The notes: generated by a model not told the origin, from the sequence alone. 64,000 bases of DNA from Anastatus disparis (GCA_017163975.1 JAFFSR010000022.1:773001-837000), one strand, 5' to 3'. Positions 23,930 through 36,753 are shown, counted from the stretch's first letter. A program made the numbers and translations.

Positions 23930-26165
23930 AACAACTACTTCTGTCTTCAACTAATTTTAACTTGATTCCAACTAACTTTCAATTCATTTCAGCTAACTTT
24001 TAGCTGATTTGTAGCTGACTTTTTGCTAAATTCATCTAATTTTAGCTAAATTCTAGATATCTTACAACTAATTTTAGCCTAATTCTAGCTAACTTTTAAC
24101 TAATTTTAGCTGACTTTTAGCTTGATTTAAGCTAAATTTAAAATAAAAATTAGGAGCCAAAAATGAGTGGCGTATTTCAGACAGCGACAGCGTCGACAGC
24201 GTCGCTAGAATGAAGCTCAAATTCCAGCTAACTTTCAACTAATTTCAGCTAACTTTTCGCTGATTTGTAGCTCACTTTTAGCTGATTTGTAGCTAACTTT
24301 TCGCTGATTTGTAGCTAACTTTTAACTGATTTGTGGCTAACTTTTAGCTTATTTCTGGCTAAATTTTAGCTAATTTGTAGCTAACTTTTATCTGACTTTT
24401 AGATGAATTCATCTAAGTTTAGCTGAATTCTAGCTATCTTTTAACTAAATTTAGCTTAATTCCAGCTAACTTTCTACTAATTTCAGCTGAATTTTAGCTT
24501 GATTTTAGCTAAGTTTCAAATAAAAATTAGGAGCCAAAAATGAGCGGCTTATTTCAGACGGCAACAGCGACGACAGCGGCGATATATTTTTAATAATACT
24601 AGGGGGCATGCGCGCAAGCGCGCCAATCCCCATCTTGCTTTTATAATTTAAAAAAAATATCCAAGAATTTGCAATTATGAAAGAAATATGTAGAAATATA
24701 ATTGTAATAATCTTACTATGATTCAGCTAAGTAGATACAGGCAGACAGTAAATAAGTACACTTGATTTAATAATTCAATTATAGAGATTTTATTTGATAC
24801 TTTTATAATGAACTGAATATAGTGATAGTTTTATATTCGACAGTTTTATAATGAACTAAAATGGAAGACAGTAATAGATATTTGAAACATTTATGAAATA
24901 AGAATAAAAAATTTGGAAAACTGTAATGTCGGTGTTTTTTTACAAAATTAAATAAAAATTAAATTTAATTTATAAAGACTATATTTAGGTGTTAGATATT
25001 GATTTTGACTTAACAAAATTTAAATCTTATCATTTGATTATTAAACTTCAATTAAGCTTTTTCAAAATGATATTTTCAACCCTATACTTTTAATAAAATC
25101 GTAAAATTGATAATTATTTATATGATTAAACTTCAGGATGATTACAGGATAGTTAGCTAATTGTAAAAATATATTGTAACCTATTTTTCATCTATTATAA
25201 ATCTTAAACTTATATGTTATCATATATCGTTATATACAAAACTTAAAATTAGTTATTACCAAGTTGACTACAAGCTTGAAATCAGCTAATTTTCAGTTAT
25301 TTTAAAGCTCAAATATAGCTTAATTTAGTTATTTCCTAGCTAATTACATGCTTAAATCCAGCTAAATTTAACGCTGTAATATAGTTCTGAAAATGAGGGG
25401 CACATTTCTAACAATAACAGCGATAACAGCGGTGATATACTTTCAATAATATAGAGACGTATAATATAAATAGATCTAAAATCCAGCTAAAATTCAGTTA
25501 AAAACAAATCAATATTTACCTGAAATTGCCTAAAATTACTATAAATTTTAGATAACTGTTAGCTAAATTTCAGCTAATTCCCAACTAAATTTTGTATGAA
25601 TTTAGCTAATTTTAACATTAAATTTAGCTTACTTTTGATTTAATGTAACTAACTTTTGATTGAATGTAGCTAACTTTTGATTGAATGTAGCTAACTTTTA
25701 ATTAAATATAGCTAACTTTTGATTGAATGTAGCTAACTTTTGATTGAATGTAGCTAAGTTTTGATTGAATGTAGCTAACTTAAATTTAATTTTATCTGAC
25801 TTCTGCTAACTTTAAGCTAACTTTTAGCTACCTTTTAGCTAATTTTTAACTAACTTTTAGCGAAATTTCAGTTAGATTCTAGCTGAATTCTAGCTAACCA
25901 AGGACAAATCGAATTCTTACACACAGCGGCAACGGCGACGGCGGAATCTGTTTATAATATAGAGAGATATAGCTAGCTTTTAGCTAAATTACAGCTAAAT
26001 ATATCTAAATTTTAGCCAACTTTTAGCTGATTTTCAGCTGACTTTTAGCTAACTTCTAACTAACTTATACGTAACTTTTTGCTGACTTTTAGCTTGCTTT
26101 CAGCTAAATTATAGCTAAATTCATCAAAATTTTAGCTGACTTTTAGCTGAATTTTAGCTAAATTT
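23930..26165 (+). repeat. Degenerate AGCTAACTTTT repeats
   Basis: Short imperfect units, about 17-21 bp, of the type TTAGCTAACTTTTAGCTGA fill the bodies of the Helitron-like copies at about 23930-24140, 24200-24520, 25460-25900 and 25970-26160. Another AT-rich unit, AGTTATTTGCAATTATTT, dominates 22880-23060. These bodies look like minisatellite filler captured or grown inside the elements. Confidence 0.8.
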
Positions 26166-26250
26166 AGGAGCCAAAAATGAGCGGCGTATTTCAGACGGTG
26201 ACAGCGTTGACAGCGGCGATATATTTTTAATAGTATAGAGAGATAGAGAG

Positions 26251-26349
26251 AAATGCAATTTTAATATATTTAATTGTTAACAATTTTTATATTAAAGACA
26301 AATTATTTAAACACTAACACGTGTACAAATGAAAATGTAATTAAGGTTA
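26251..26349 (+). repeat. Direct repeat flanking the Helitron cluster, right copy
   Basis: Right partner of the repeat at 22520-22617. The right copy begins immediately after the last 5'-end-like TATAGAGAGA. Confidence 0.85.
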
Positions 26350-29046
26350 AACGTATGTTATTTATAAAAAATTGTTAACAAGTAACTTTTTGAATAATAT
26401 ATTTTCATGAAAACTAATTTAAATACTTTATTTTCTGAATGATAACTGAATAAGATTTTAATTTAATAAATTTAGTCATACAATTATAAATATATAATAT
26501 TTATATAACTGTTCATCAAATGAAATTATTATTTTTTTAATATATATATATATTAAAAAAATAATTATTACAATAGATTGTAGTTAAATAAAAATGTTTA
26601 TTTTAATAATTATAGCGTTGAAATTTACTTTGATGAAAATGTTATTTGATTGACATTTACAGTATTATTTTAACTATATTTGAAGGGTTACTTGTCATCA
26701 ATTAAAAAATATTTAATTATTTAAATTAATAATTTATTGATATCAAGAATTTTCTAAAAATTATAATATTTACGATATGCAAACCTTACTTGTAATACAT
26801 ACACTTTGTAATATTTGTATCTCATTAAAATTCTATATTAGATGCAAAAAGGATTGTTAAGTAATTGCAAATAGTTATTTTATTATTCTGAAATATTCAA
26901 ATTTAAAATTAACCAAAAATGTGTATTTTAATCTTATGGTTTTTTAATTTAAATTTCGTATTTCATATATATAAAATACATTTGTGAAGATATTTTTATT
27001 AGAAATAAACGCAGAATTTTTTGTAAGCATGTTTCACGTGAAAATTAATTTCATAATTCAAATTCATGGTCATATATTAAGGTCTGGAAATTATAGTTGT
27101 TATCAGTTCCCAGTTCTCAGTTTATTTATATTAAATATCGTACTATCTTTGTTTTTCTTATGAAAGAAGATTGAGAAATAGTTACTTGATGAAATAAATT
27201 ATACGCTTTTTTACTTTAAGACTAGGTCACGTATCTCTGTCCTTTTCTAATCAAAGAAATGATTTTTTTACAAAAACTAATAACTTTATCAAAAAATGAA
27301 GAGAAAGCCGCATTTTGTATCAGAAAAAGCAATATTTTCTTTGATAAGAAAAAATTAATTTTATTGCTTCGTTCTCAAGAAAACCTTGAAAAACCAAATT
27401 GTTCACCCTAACCTCTATGATTTGAGTTTTTCAAGGTTTTCTTGAAAACGAAGCAATAAAATTAATTCTTTCTCATCAAAGAAAATATAGCTTTTTTCAA
27501 TACGAGATGAGGCTTTCTCTTCATTTTTTGCTGAAGTTTTAAGTTTCTGTAAAAAACTCAATTCTTTGATTAGAAAAGGACAGAGATACGTGACCTCCTC
27601 TTAAGCATATGTGTACATATATTTTTATATTATGATTCATCAAATTATTTTTAATTTGATTTAGTACTCAAAATTACCTTAAATTAATTAATTCTTATTT
27701 ACTTAAAATCAGTCATTTATACATAGTAATATAATAAAAGAAGATTCAACCGAGAGGCGCTAGGAGCGAAAAACTACAATATAATTAATACCTATCAACG
27801 TAAAACCCATTAAATTGTGTAATAATTTTCAACAATTGATAAATATAATGTAAATCATATAATATATATATAAATATATATCAATATTAAATTACTAATA
27901 ATTAATTTAAAACTCAAAAGTAACTATTTTAAAACATTATATGAAAGATAAACATGTATTGTCTTATTCCTTAAATATCACGAATTAAAATATTAATTAT
28001 TAGTCATTTTAAAGTGTTATATACTCTGTAAATAATTCTATATTTAATAATTTCTAATTTTAGTAACAGGAAAAGCCGCCCGAAAAGAGATTAATAATTA
28101 CATTTTCTGCGAAATATTGCCCTGGAATCGAGTAGGTGAAATATCAGTCTTAGTTCCAAAAAAAGACACTAAGCATCGCTAATTTACGCTCCTACTTCAT
28201 AATATAATAGTACCAACATTGATCCCTAAAATTCAAGCTATAGTACTACTTGAAACTATATCGCCACTCTTTTTTTAAGTACCTTAGTACATAAAACAGA
28301 TATACTTGATTGAGAACCTATTTTAACAATACTTTCCTTTCTCCGTGCAGTTGTTAGTTCTAGTCAAATATCGTTTTCGATTATTTCATGGTTCGTGATT
28401 GAAACACGTGATTAAAAAGAATCAATTCTTATTTTTTTTTTTCATTGATTCCAATGCAATTTAGTAGAACCAATTCTTAATTCAACATTATATAATTTTT
28501 ATTCAAACAATTTTTATGCACATTGTAACTTTAATTAATCTTTTATATAAAAATATAAAAATTTAATTCAGTACAAAACTAGAATGTCAAAATTCATAAG
28601 TTGCGGCAATTCTATTTTATTTTAAAATTGGCTAATTTATACATAATAATATAATATATGAAAATTCAACCGAGCGACGTTGAGAGCGAGGTATTTTTTG
28701 CTAGTAAATATATTAAAAATATATTATAAATTTATATAAAATTGTTTTTTAAAGAATTGAATTTAATTAAATTCTTTATTTAAATATTAAAAAATTCATA
28801 TCACACTCTTCATATAAAAGTTTATAATTTGTTATATAATTTACGTTATAAATGTTTAAATACAAACAAACGAAAAAGGATAAAAATATATTCCTTAAAA
28901 TTTCGAAAATGTTAGAGATAAATAAAATAAAAATTATATAACTTTATTTACTTGTATAAAGAGTTTAAAAGATAAAATTTTACATTAACAATATAATTTT
29001 TATTTTTACTTTTTTATAAATAAATGAATTAATAATTATTATAATT
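26350..29046. other. AT-rich non-coding stretch with a repeated phrase
   Basis: Apart from the foldback at 27220-27600 there is no recognisable element. A 50-bp phrase including AATTTATACATA..TAATATAATA and ATTCAACCGAG...GAGCGA occurs at about 27717 and 28634, roughly 917 bp apart in the same orientation. It could mark related element ends. Confidence 0.5.
27220..27600. mobile_element. Foldback MITE with TTAA flanks (family member 2)
   Basis: Arms of about 175 bp pair around a centre near 27410. The ends read GACTAGGTCACG and CGTGACCTCCTC, flanked by TTAA at 27216-27219 and 27601-27604. The outer sequence TATCTCTGTCC...TCTAATC matches the family members at 13953 and 56272. Confidence 0.88.
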
Positions 29047-29174
29047 TTGATCTTTTCAATTAATAAAAAACTAACAATAACATTTTTACTTTTGAAATTT
29101 AAAGAAACGTGGAAAAATTTTTTAAATTTATATTATTTTAAAAGTGGTTATGTAGGGCTACTGGCGAACGGTAC

Positions 29175-31774
29175 CACTTTTAATAATCATAAAATATTAA
29201 CTCCAGAAAATATTGATAAATATATTTCAGCAGAAATACCTTCATCAGAAAATAAATATCTACAAAATTAAGTAATTAAACACATGTTACATGGACCAAA
29301 TACAGATAAATCACCTTGTTACGAAAAAAATAAAACTAAATGTAAAAACAAAATTCCCAAAATCATTCAATGAAATTACAATAGTTGAAGAAAACAAATA
29401 TCCAAAATACAAAAGAAGAAATAATATTCTAGATAATCATATGTATAATTTAAAAAATAATAAAAAAATCATACAAGTTGATAATTCTATGGTAGTTCCT
29501 TACAACAGTTTTTTGTTAACAAAATTAATGCTCATATCATTACTGAACTTTGTATGTCAATACAAAGTATAAAATATATTTATGATTATATTTATAAAGG
29601 TGTAGATAAAGCTTACTTTAAAATAAAACAAGATAAAATTGAAGAAAATAATAAAGATGATGTTTATGATGAAATAACTCAATACATAGATGGAAGATAT
29701 TCAAGTCCAATGGAGGCCGCATGGAGATTACAAGCATTTCTACTGTAACATGGCAGATTGGCCATATTACTTTTATGTATATTTGTGGCGCATATAGCCG
29801 ACAGAAGGGAGCATCTAGCTACGGGCAAGACGGAAAGCAGACACGCGAGTCAAATATTTAAGAGCATAACCCAAAATCGTTGGCACACACGTGCGAATTT
29901 ATAAAGCACGTATAATGTGCACTGAGATAGCTAGCGAGCAGCTTGACTCGAGTAGCTGAGCTTGGGTCCGTTTAGGATCGTTTGTCTCTCTCTTGCGGCG
30001 CGCGCAGCGTACAGCAAGAGAGATGAAGCTGAGCATAGACGAGAAGGAATACCATTATTATTCCTTCTGTCGCCGGCGTCCGATAAAGAGCGTTTCGGCT
30101 TGCGATATCGAGTAGTATTAATTTTGTGCGTGCGAATATCGTAAGCTTGAGTGAGCGAGAATAGATAAATTCACTATTCTCAAAGTTATTTTATTGTGCT
30201 CAAAATTGTTGCGAGTGCACGATTGCTAATTAAACTTATATAATTTATTTTTGTCTTTTACGACGTGTGTGCCGGGCGATCGCGTGCGCGTTTTATTGCA
30301 TATATTCCCTTCGTGCTTTTCTAATTCGTTATTTTCTTGTGTGTTTAATGCTCGTGTCCCTTTTAGCTTACGTTTTTGTAATATTTGCTTTTCGTCGTGC
30401 CAATAGTTATTTAATTAGAGCAAGCGGCGTCGCGTACGCTATACGCGGCTGGCGTCCATTTTGAGCGAGCGTACTATTACTGTACATATTTCTTAAATAA
30501 AATTTCTCTTATTATTTGTTACTTAATTAATTACAGCTTATATATTTTTATAAATTAGTGCAACCTCCTGATCCCCAGGGTTGTCACACTACTATACGGT
30601 AGAAGTCATACAGTAATAAGATTAAATATCCATTCAGAAAATCAACAAAAAATAATTTTTGATGAAAATAATATACATTTAGCATTAAACAAATACGAAA
30701 CAACATTGACAGCATGGTTTAAATTGAATAAAAAAGATGATTCTGCTAAAAAATTTTATTATGTTAATATCCCTTAATATTCTATTTTTAATTTTAAGAC
30801 TAAATCTTGGATTAAAAGATCAAACCTTAGAAAAAATATAGCCATTGGTAGATTAAATGTAGTATCACCAAAAGATAGTGAACGTTTTTTTTTTTTAAAT
30901 TAATATTAAATAGGGTAAAAGGTCCAACATCTTTTAAAGATTTACGAACTTACGAAAATGTAACTTATAATACTTATAAAGAAACTGCTCTTGCAATGAA
31001 TTTAATAGAACATGAAAAACAAATTTATTATATTTTTGAAGAAGCATGCCATGTTATGTTACCAGTACAATTACGTAAATTTTTTGCATGTTTTTTATTA
31101 TGTGAAAATATTCAAGGTGACATTATTTGGGAAAAATGTTATTTTAAGTACACATGATGAAGATGTGAATATTTTAAATAATAAAATATTGAATTTAATT
31201 AATAATGAAACAATGATATATTATAGTATTGATTATGCAACATATAAGGGTGATGATCAAACAGATAATAATATTCATTTAAATTATCCAATAGAAATGT
31301 TAAATAATATAAGAGAAGGATTACCTCCACATGAACTTAATTTAAAAATGAATGCCATAATAATGCTGATTAGAAATTTAAGTATAGAAGATGGATCATG
31401 CAATGGAACATAATTAAAGATAACGAGATTATTTAAATACAATATAGAAGCTGAAGTAATTACAGGCGAAAATAAAGGAAATAAAGTTTTTATACCGCGT
31501 ATTACATTAAGCACAAATGAATCATCGTCTTTACCATTTATTTTATATAGAAAACAATTCCCTATTCTATTAGCTTTTGTTATAATTATAAATAAATCAC
31601 AAGGTCAAAGTTTTGAAAACGTAGGAATATTCGTAAAAAACCTTTATTTTCACATGGACAATTATATGTTGCTCTTTCAAGAAGTAAAAATCCTTCTAAA
31701 ATACATATTCAAAATGAATTAGAAAATAAAAATGAATTAACCAATATAGTATGGAAAGAAGTACTAGAGAAATA
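29175..31774 (+). pseudogene. Second Helitron Rep/helicase, 5'-truncated and internally deleted
   Basis: Coding similarity to the 2938-6803 copy starts at NNHKILTPENIDKYISAEIP (about 29178), after the HUH motif, so the nuclease is gone. Next come SPCYEKN, YPKYKRRNNIL, NSMVVPYNSFLL, the two-tyrosine motif KYIYDY, and EITQYIDGRYSSPMEAAWRL. A solo LTR splits the frame at 29744-30588. It resumes with RLNIHSENQQKI and reaches GDIIWEK. At about 31135 it jumps directly to VILSTHDEDVNILNN, skipping Walker A, Walker B and motif III. The C-terminal motifs INKSQGQSFENVG and GQLYVALSRSKN remain, ending in VLEK and a stop. Several frameshifts and an in-frame stop are also present. Confidence 0.92.
29744..30588 (+). 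mobile_element. Solo LTR, 845 bp, with CTAC target duplication
   Basis: Begins TGTAACATGG and ends GGGTTGTCACA, so it has TG...CA termini. It is flanked by CTAC at 29740-29743 and 30589-30592; removing it and one CTAC rejoins the Helitron reading frame. A 4-bp duplication fits Ty3/gypsy elements. A TATAAAG box (about 29897) and an AATAAA signal (about 30496) read on the plus strand. GC content is higher than that of the host DNA. No internal region remains, so it arose by LTR-LTR recombination. Confidence 0.92.
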
Positions 31775-32032
31775 ACAAAGAAAAAACTTTAATTTTTTTA
31801 ATATTAAAAATATATTTATATTTCTTACATACTAATAAAACATTTGTTTTTTTCAGATATAACATAATTAAACAAAAAATAACATACTTAAAATTTTCTA
31901 TATAAAAAAATTAATATAAAATAATAAAAAAGAAAATAAAAACAAACAACAAATATTTTATAAAAAAAAATAATAACAAAGTTATTTAAAGTACAATTTA
32001 ATTAATACTAATAATAATTGAATCATTATAAA

Positions 32033-32416
32033 ATGGAATGGGATCCAGTTTCAAATGAATACTTTGTTGTAGAAAACTTACAACATCAAGAAGAATTAGA
32101 TGATTTAAATAACCAAATAAACAAATTTGAACGGTTCCAAGAGCAGTACGAAGAATATATGGAAAATTTGAATGAAAATACAGATTTATCTAGATTAAAT
32201 AATGCAATTAATAACTATATCGGTATTGAAAATGAAAAACTTCATTTTGAAAATTGGAATAACGTAACATATCATTATAAATATATGACAAGTAAAATTA
32301 TTCAATATAAGTTAGAAATACGTGATCCAATAATGGAATATTATATCACAACTCATAATACAATATATTATAAATATTTATTACGTATTGCTAATCTAAT
32401 TTTTTTTATATCATAA
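32033..32416 (+). CDS. Hypothetical ORF downstream of Helitron helicase
   Basis: A 127-aa frame from the ATG at 32033 (MEWDPVSNEYFVVENLQHQEE...). Its N-terminal half is acidic and probably helical (DDLNNQINKFERFQEQYEEY), followed by a Tyr/Ile-rich tail. I recognise no family. It sits about 260 bp after the helicase stop in the same orientation, inside the span expected for that Helitron, so it could be an accessory ORF. The composition looks more protein-like than that of neighbouring random frames. Confidence 0.4.
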   Translation: MEWDPVSNEYFVVENLQHQEELDDLNNQINKFERFQEQYEEYMENLNENTDLSRLNNAINNYIGIENEKLHFENWNNVTYHYKYMTSKIIQYKLEIRDPIMEYYITTHNTIYYKYLLRIANLIFFIS

Positions 32417-35029
32417 TATAAAATATATTCAAGTAATAAATCAATAAAAATAATAAATATATCTTTTATAATAACAGAAAATTAATCAAATATATTAAAA
32501 CAGTAATTTAACATATATTTCATACATCAAAAAGACTTAATTGCATTAAGATATATTTAAAAAAAATAAAATAAAATTTAATAAAATATTTACTTTACAA
32601 TTTTATTTATGAAGTACATCGATTACTAATTAATTGAATTAATATTATTATAATTATGATAATGACATTAAAAGTTAAAGAAAATCAAATAAAATCCTAT
32701 TATAACTTATACATTTTTAATTGAATTCAAATATTATAAAATGTTTAAAGAATGAATAAAAAAGTATTTCATGAAACAAAAAAAAATTAATAAAATTCAT
32801 ATCATTATGTATTATATTATATTGATTATTTGAATTAATGAATAATATTAAAAATTATTTATTAATAAATAAATAATTGATAATTAAAAAAAAAACAAAC
32901 ATTAAAATACATTTTATTAATTTTGTAAAAATTATTTTAATATATCTTTTTTAATACTAGCCAAAAAGTCAAGGATATTAAAAAACAATATAGATATATA
33001 TTTTATACACCCAAAAGACTTAAAAATAAAATTAAGATTGTATAGAGGCGGGGTTTTTGGTCAAGGAGTTTTACCTCCCATAACAAAACCCCGCCGCTAA
33101 CAATTAATTTTTTTATTTACCTTTTCGAAATCAAGAAACCAAACCAATTATACTCCATTAAATTCCACGTATCTTAACTGTATATATACATTCTTGTATT
33201 GTTACATTAAAAGGATATGGTTAACGCAATCCCTCAATGACGTAAACGGCAAAATAAAAGAGAACAAGTTTCACTTTTTCATTTAATTTCAAGCGAGTGA
33301 AGACACCCTTTTCCAACTAGTACTGCAATCGATGCAGCGGGGCCTCACTCTACAACTGCGCCGCGACAACAACGTAATAATGTGACACAAACAAAAAAAA
33401 AAAAAATATACTCTTGTTTCTAAAACATAAGACCTTAGAGTACTAGCGGTAAAATTTAAGATTTAAAATTTATCGTTTCTTTAAATTATATTTGCTTATA
33501 ATTGTTTAAAACAGTTATATAAAGATATCAACAATTTTATGTAATTAAAAAAAAATATTTCTCTAATCTTATTTTATATCACAACTTAAACCTTAAATTA
33601 AGTAGCTATAAACTCTTGGTTGATTGTAATTCGAGAATATTTTATTCATAGAAACATTTGAAAATTAAATGTATTATTCATAAAATGTTTGACAAATTAT
33701 TAAATATTTTTGGCATTTTTTTAAAATGCTTTATGTAGATTGTTACATACAATAATCATTTATAAATCAAGATTTATATGGTATATACGACATTTTTTTA
33801 ACTGCTTAAGAAAAATTTCAATTTATGAAATATATTTAGCTACAAATACAAAAAAAATTTTATAAACAAGACATTCAAATTTGTAAATTAAATAATTTTG
33901 ATTGAATGAACAATAAAACTATTCCTTTAACTTATTGTTATAAGACTATTCTTTATCTTATTCTTGTTCTTTCTTTTTTAGAAAAAATGTATTCTAAATA
34001 ACTAGGTACCACTTACACGAGAAACTAAAGATGTATTTGAAATCTACGAATTTTAACCTATAAGAGTCACATTATTTGGATCCTTGCCCACAAATTGTAA
34101 TTGGGGCCTTGTTCTGCAGTTTAAACTGCTGATCACGTATAGTTTATCACTACTGTTGATCTCGAAAAGACAAAATCAATGATTTTGCAACGTATTTTTT
34201 TTTCTAAACATTTATTATTATAAATTTTCAATGTTACAAATAGAATTACAAATTAATAGTTTAAAATTTATAACCATAAATTATAGATTTAAAAATGGTG
34301 AATACAGAATTTTAAAGATAATTTTTAAGATTTGACATTTAATAAACTAATTAATTTTTAAATTAATTTATTTTCATACAGTTTCCTACTATTACCTACT
34401 TTCACTTTTTTGTTTATTCGAATTCTGTGACTTGCTACATATAAGCTAATCTTTCAAAGAAAAATCCAAACAATAATTTTAATAACTGCTTTAAAAAAAA
34501 TGTAATAAAATTAATAAAGTAAAATAAGTTTTTGGTTTTTTTCAACCTTTTAATAAACGTGTATATCTATATTTATGCGCGTGTGCGTACGAGTACTAAA
34601 TAAGTATATAACATAGGCAGTTTATTAAACGTAAGAATATATATATACTTTAGTATTTCATAATTTTATTCTTTAGATCCAAAACACCTTCGTTATTAAA
34701 ATAAGAAGGATACTTTCTTACCTATTCATTGATATAATATAACCATTTACACCTGACAATTTTTCACATTTATTATGTATAATACTTTTCAGATAAAATA
34801 AAATTTTTAAGCAAAATCCTACATTACGAAAAAAGTGTAGTCTATACGGTATTCACCATAAATAAATATTCGCGTATTGATTTACTATTTAATCAGGAAA
34901 TTATTTTATCGCAATTCGTTCGTTATCTGCTCTAAGATACTTAACGTCTACAATCATTGTAATTATTTTAAATTCTATTTAAGAGTAACAAATGTAAGAT
35001 CTAAAAGTCTTATAGAATTTAAGTTCACT
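32417..35029. other. Non-coding AT-rich stretch with one GC-rich hairpin
   Basis: No gene seen. At 33047-33094, GGCGGGGTTTT pairs with AAAACCCCGCC. A GC-richer stretch at about 33230-33390 has no ORF. If the Helitron running from 29 kb ends at 36699, this would lie inside it. Confidence 0.5.
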
Positions 35030-35640
35030 TATCTTTAATGATTTCGCTTTACATTGTAGATCGGCGGGCACTGCATTGCCGGCTTCCCTGGACTCTCAGC
35101 TTGTTCTGGTCGGCACACATCTTACGCTCTCTCGTAGGTGCACTGTGTTTACACCCAAACAATACCCGGCAACAAAAACCCAGTTCGAACACAAAAAAAA
35201 AATCTTATTCACTTGTCCCCATAAAAGTGAAAAAAGAAAAATTAAATTCACGATAAAAGCCAATATATCACAAAGTTGAAGTTAGTGACTGCAGCCCCGC
35301 GGGCTGCAGCACACACGTACTGCACTTAGGCCTGATCACGCGCGTCTCTCTTCAAGCTCGCCCGTCGTCGACGTTAACATCGTTAATCCAACTTCAAACC
35401 AAGCAACTAGTAGTGGGAGGAGATGCAAGAAAAAGAGAGATAGCTCTCTTTCTCTTTCTCGCGCTCCCTTGCCCAGTGCATTGGAAATCATAAGTTCCCA
35501 CTCTCAATGCAGAAAAGTAGAGAGAGTGGAGACTTATGACGATCTCCGTCAACGGTTAAACTGTTGAATTCCCCGAACCCGATAAGAGAGTGAAAAGAAA
35601 GTGGCCTTGGCACTTTTAAGACCTCTTTCTTTTCACTATG
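35030..35640. other. GC-richer island with several inverted repeats
   Basis: It stands out from the AT-rich surroundings. It holds CTGCAGCCCC/GCGGGCTGCAG (35289-35309), ATAAGTTCCCACTCTC against GAGAGTGGAGACTTAT (about 35490-35537), and GTGAAAAGAAAG against CTTTCTTTTCAC (about 35592-35637). The short ORFs have no recognisable domain. It could be captured promoter DNA, an LTR or MITE remains. Confidence 0.45.
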
Positions 35641-36661
35641 GGAATGAATGATTTAAAAATTTTTGAAAGATCGAAAATATTTTCTCGATAATAATAGAAA
35701 AAATTCTGTCACTTAACAAAGATATATTAAAAATAAAATTAGAATAATTAATAAATAAGGAAAAATTATATTATTTAATTTTATCGTTTATTTATGAAAT
35801 ATATTAATTTATAATATTATGATTATCATAATGATATTGAAATTTATTGTAAAATATATACTTTGAATAAAACTAATATTTAAGAAAAAGGAAATATATT
35901 AATTTCGAGTATATAAATAAAAGATACTAACTATTATAAAAAAATAATAATTAATTTTCAAATATAAGAAATAATTGCAAAATTTTTAATAATAATAATA
36001 TTAAAAAACATAGAATTCGAGGGTATTAAACTTAAAATTTAGAATAATTATAATAAAAGAAATTTCTGTTCTATATTATTGTAAGACATGTTACAATAAT
36101 ATTTAATTGAAAAATATCAAGTTATAATAATTATTCTAATAAACATACTTAAACAAAGATTTAAAAGAGATAAATATTAATTGGAAAATTGTTATATAAC
36201 AATAATATAATAACAAATTGTACAAATTATAAAATGACTTTTGAAACTTTGTTTAAATATATAATACTGATGGTGGAAGATGGATTGTAAATATAGTCTA
36301 TGGTATAAGGAGAAAGGAATATAGACTCTCATGGTTGTGTAGGGCTATAGGCAAAGGTAACTATGGTTTTATTTTGAATAATTATATAAAAAAAAGAATA
36401 ATTTTAATTAATTTTAACATGTCTTAAAATAGATTAAAATTATTATAATTGATTTTATATAATTATTTAAAATAAAACAAAAAAAAACCAACGCGCCGTA
36501 AATTTTTTATTATATTAATTGTAAGGTATTATTGACAGTACCTCTTTGAATAGTGTGGAAATCTGTCTGAGCAAATATATAATTAATATTAATTTTTTTA
36601 ATAATTTTTGTCAGTACAAATTTTATTACTGACTGACATTTTCATTAACGTAAATATGCGC
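35641..36661. other. AT-rich, no gene; long hairpin near 36364-36478
   Basis: GTTTTATTTTGAATAATTAT at about 36364 is the inverse of ATAATTATTTAAAATAAAAC ending at about 36478, giving a long AT-rich hairpin. Nothing else is recognised. Confidence 0.5.
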
Positions 36662-36698
36662 GGGGGTTGGCGAGCAGCGCGAGCAGGGGGAACCCCTA

Positions 36699-36699
<1 letters not shown>
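36662..36699 (+). mobile_element. Helitron 3' terminus (hairpin plus CTAG)
   Basis: GGGGGTTGGCGAGCAGCGCG leads into GAGCAGGGGGAACCCCTAG and then T. GC-rich stems close to a CTAG end followed by T are the Helitron 3' signature. It is in the orientation expected for the Helitron whose genes lie at 29.2-31.8 kb. A nearly identical terminus in opposite orientation starts at 52204. Confidence 0.75.

Positions 36700-36701
<2 letters not shown>

Positions 36702-36750
<49 letters not shown>
36702..36750. repeat. (TA)n microsatellite at left end of the 15.4-kb element
   Basis: An uninterrupted TA run lies between the Helitron 3' end and the TGGGTGAAAAAAA terminus. A shorter TA run lies outside the right terminus (52108-52120), so the target duplication cannot be read. 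Confidence 0.9.

Positions 36751-36753
<3 letters not shown>

Larger units (their letters stand above)
22639..26245 (-). mobile_element. Cluster of non-autonomous Helitrons
   Basis: Read on the minus strand, Helitron-like 3' ends (GC-rich hairpins closing in CTAG, followed by T) start at 22639 and 24599. A third hairpin lacking CTAG lies at about 23195-23226. Matching 5' ends (TCTCTATA..ATTA..., seen on the plus strand as TAT..TATAGAGA) occur near 25454, 25965 and 26245. The end before 24599 is cut off where another copy begins, so elements have inserted into one another's ends. A block with GGAGCCAAAAATGAG...CAGCG lies just inside most 5' ends. No Rep or helicase coding is present. Helitron identity is inferred from the termini. 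Confidence 0.65.
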
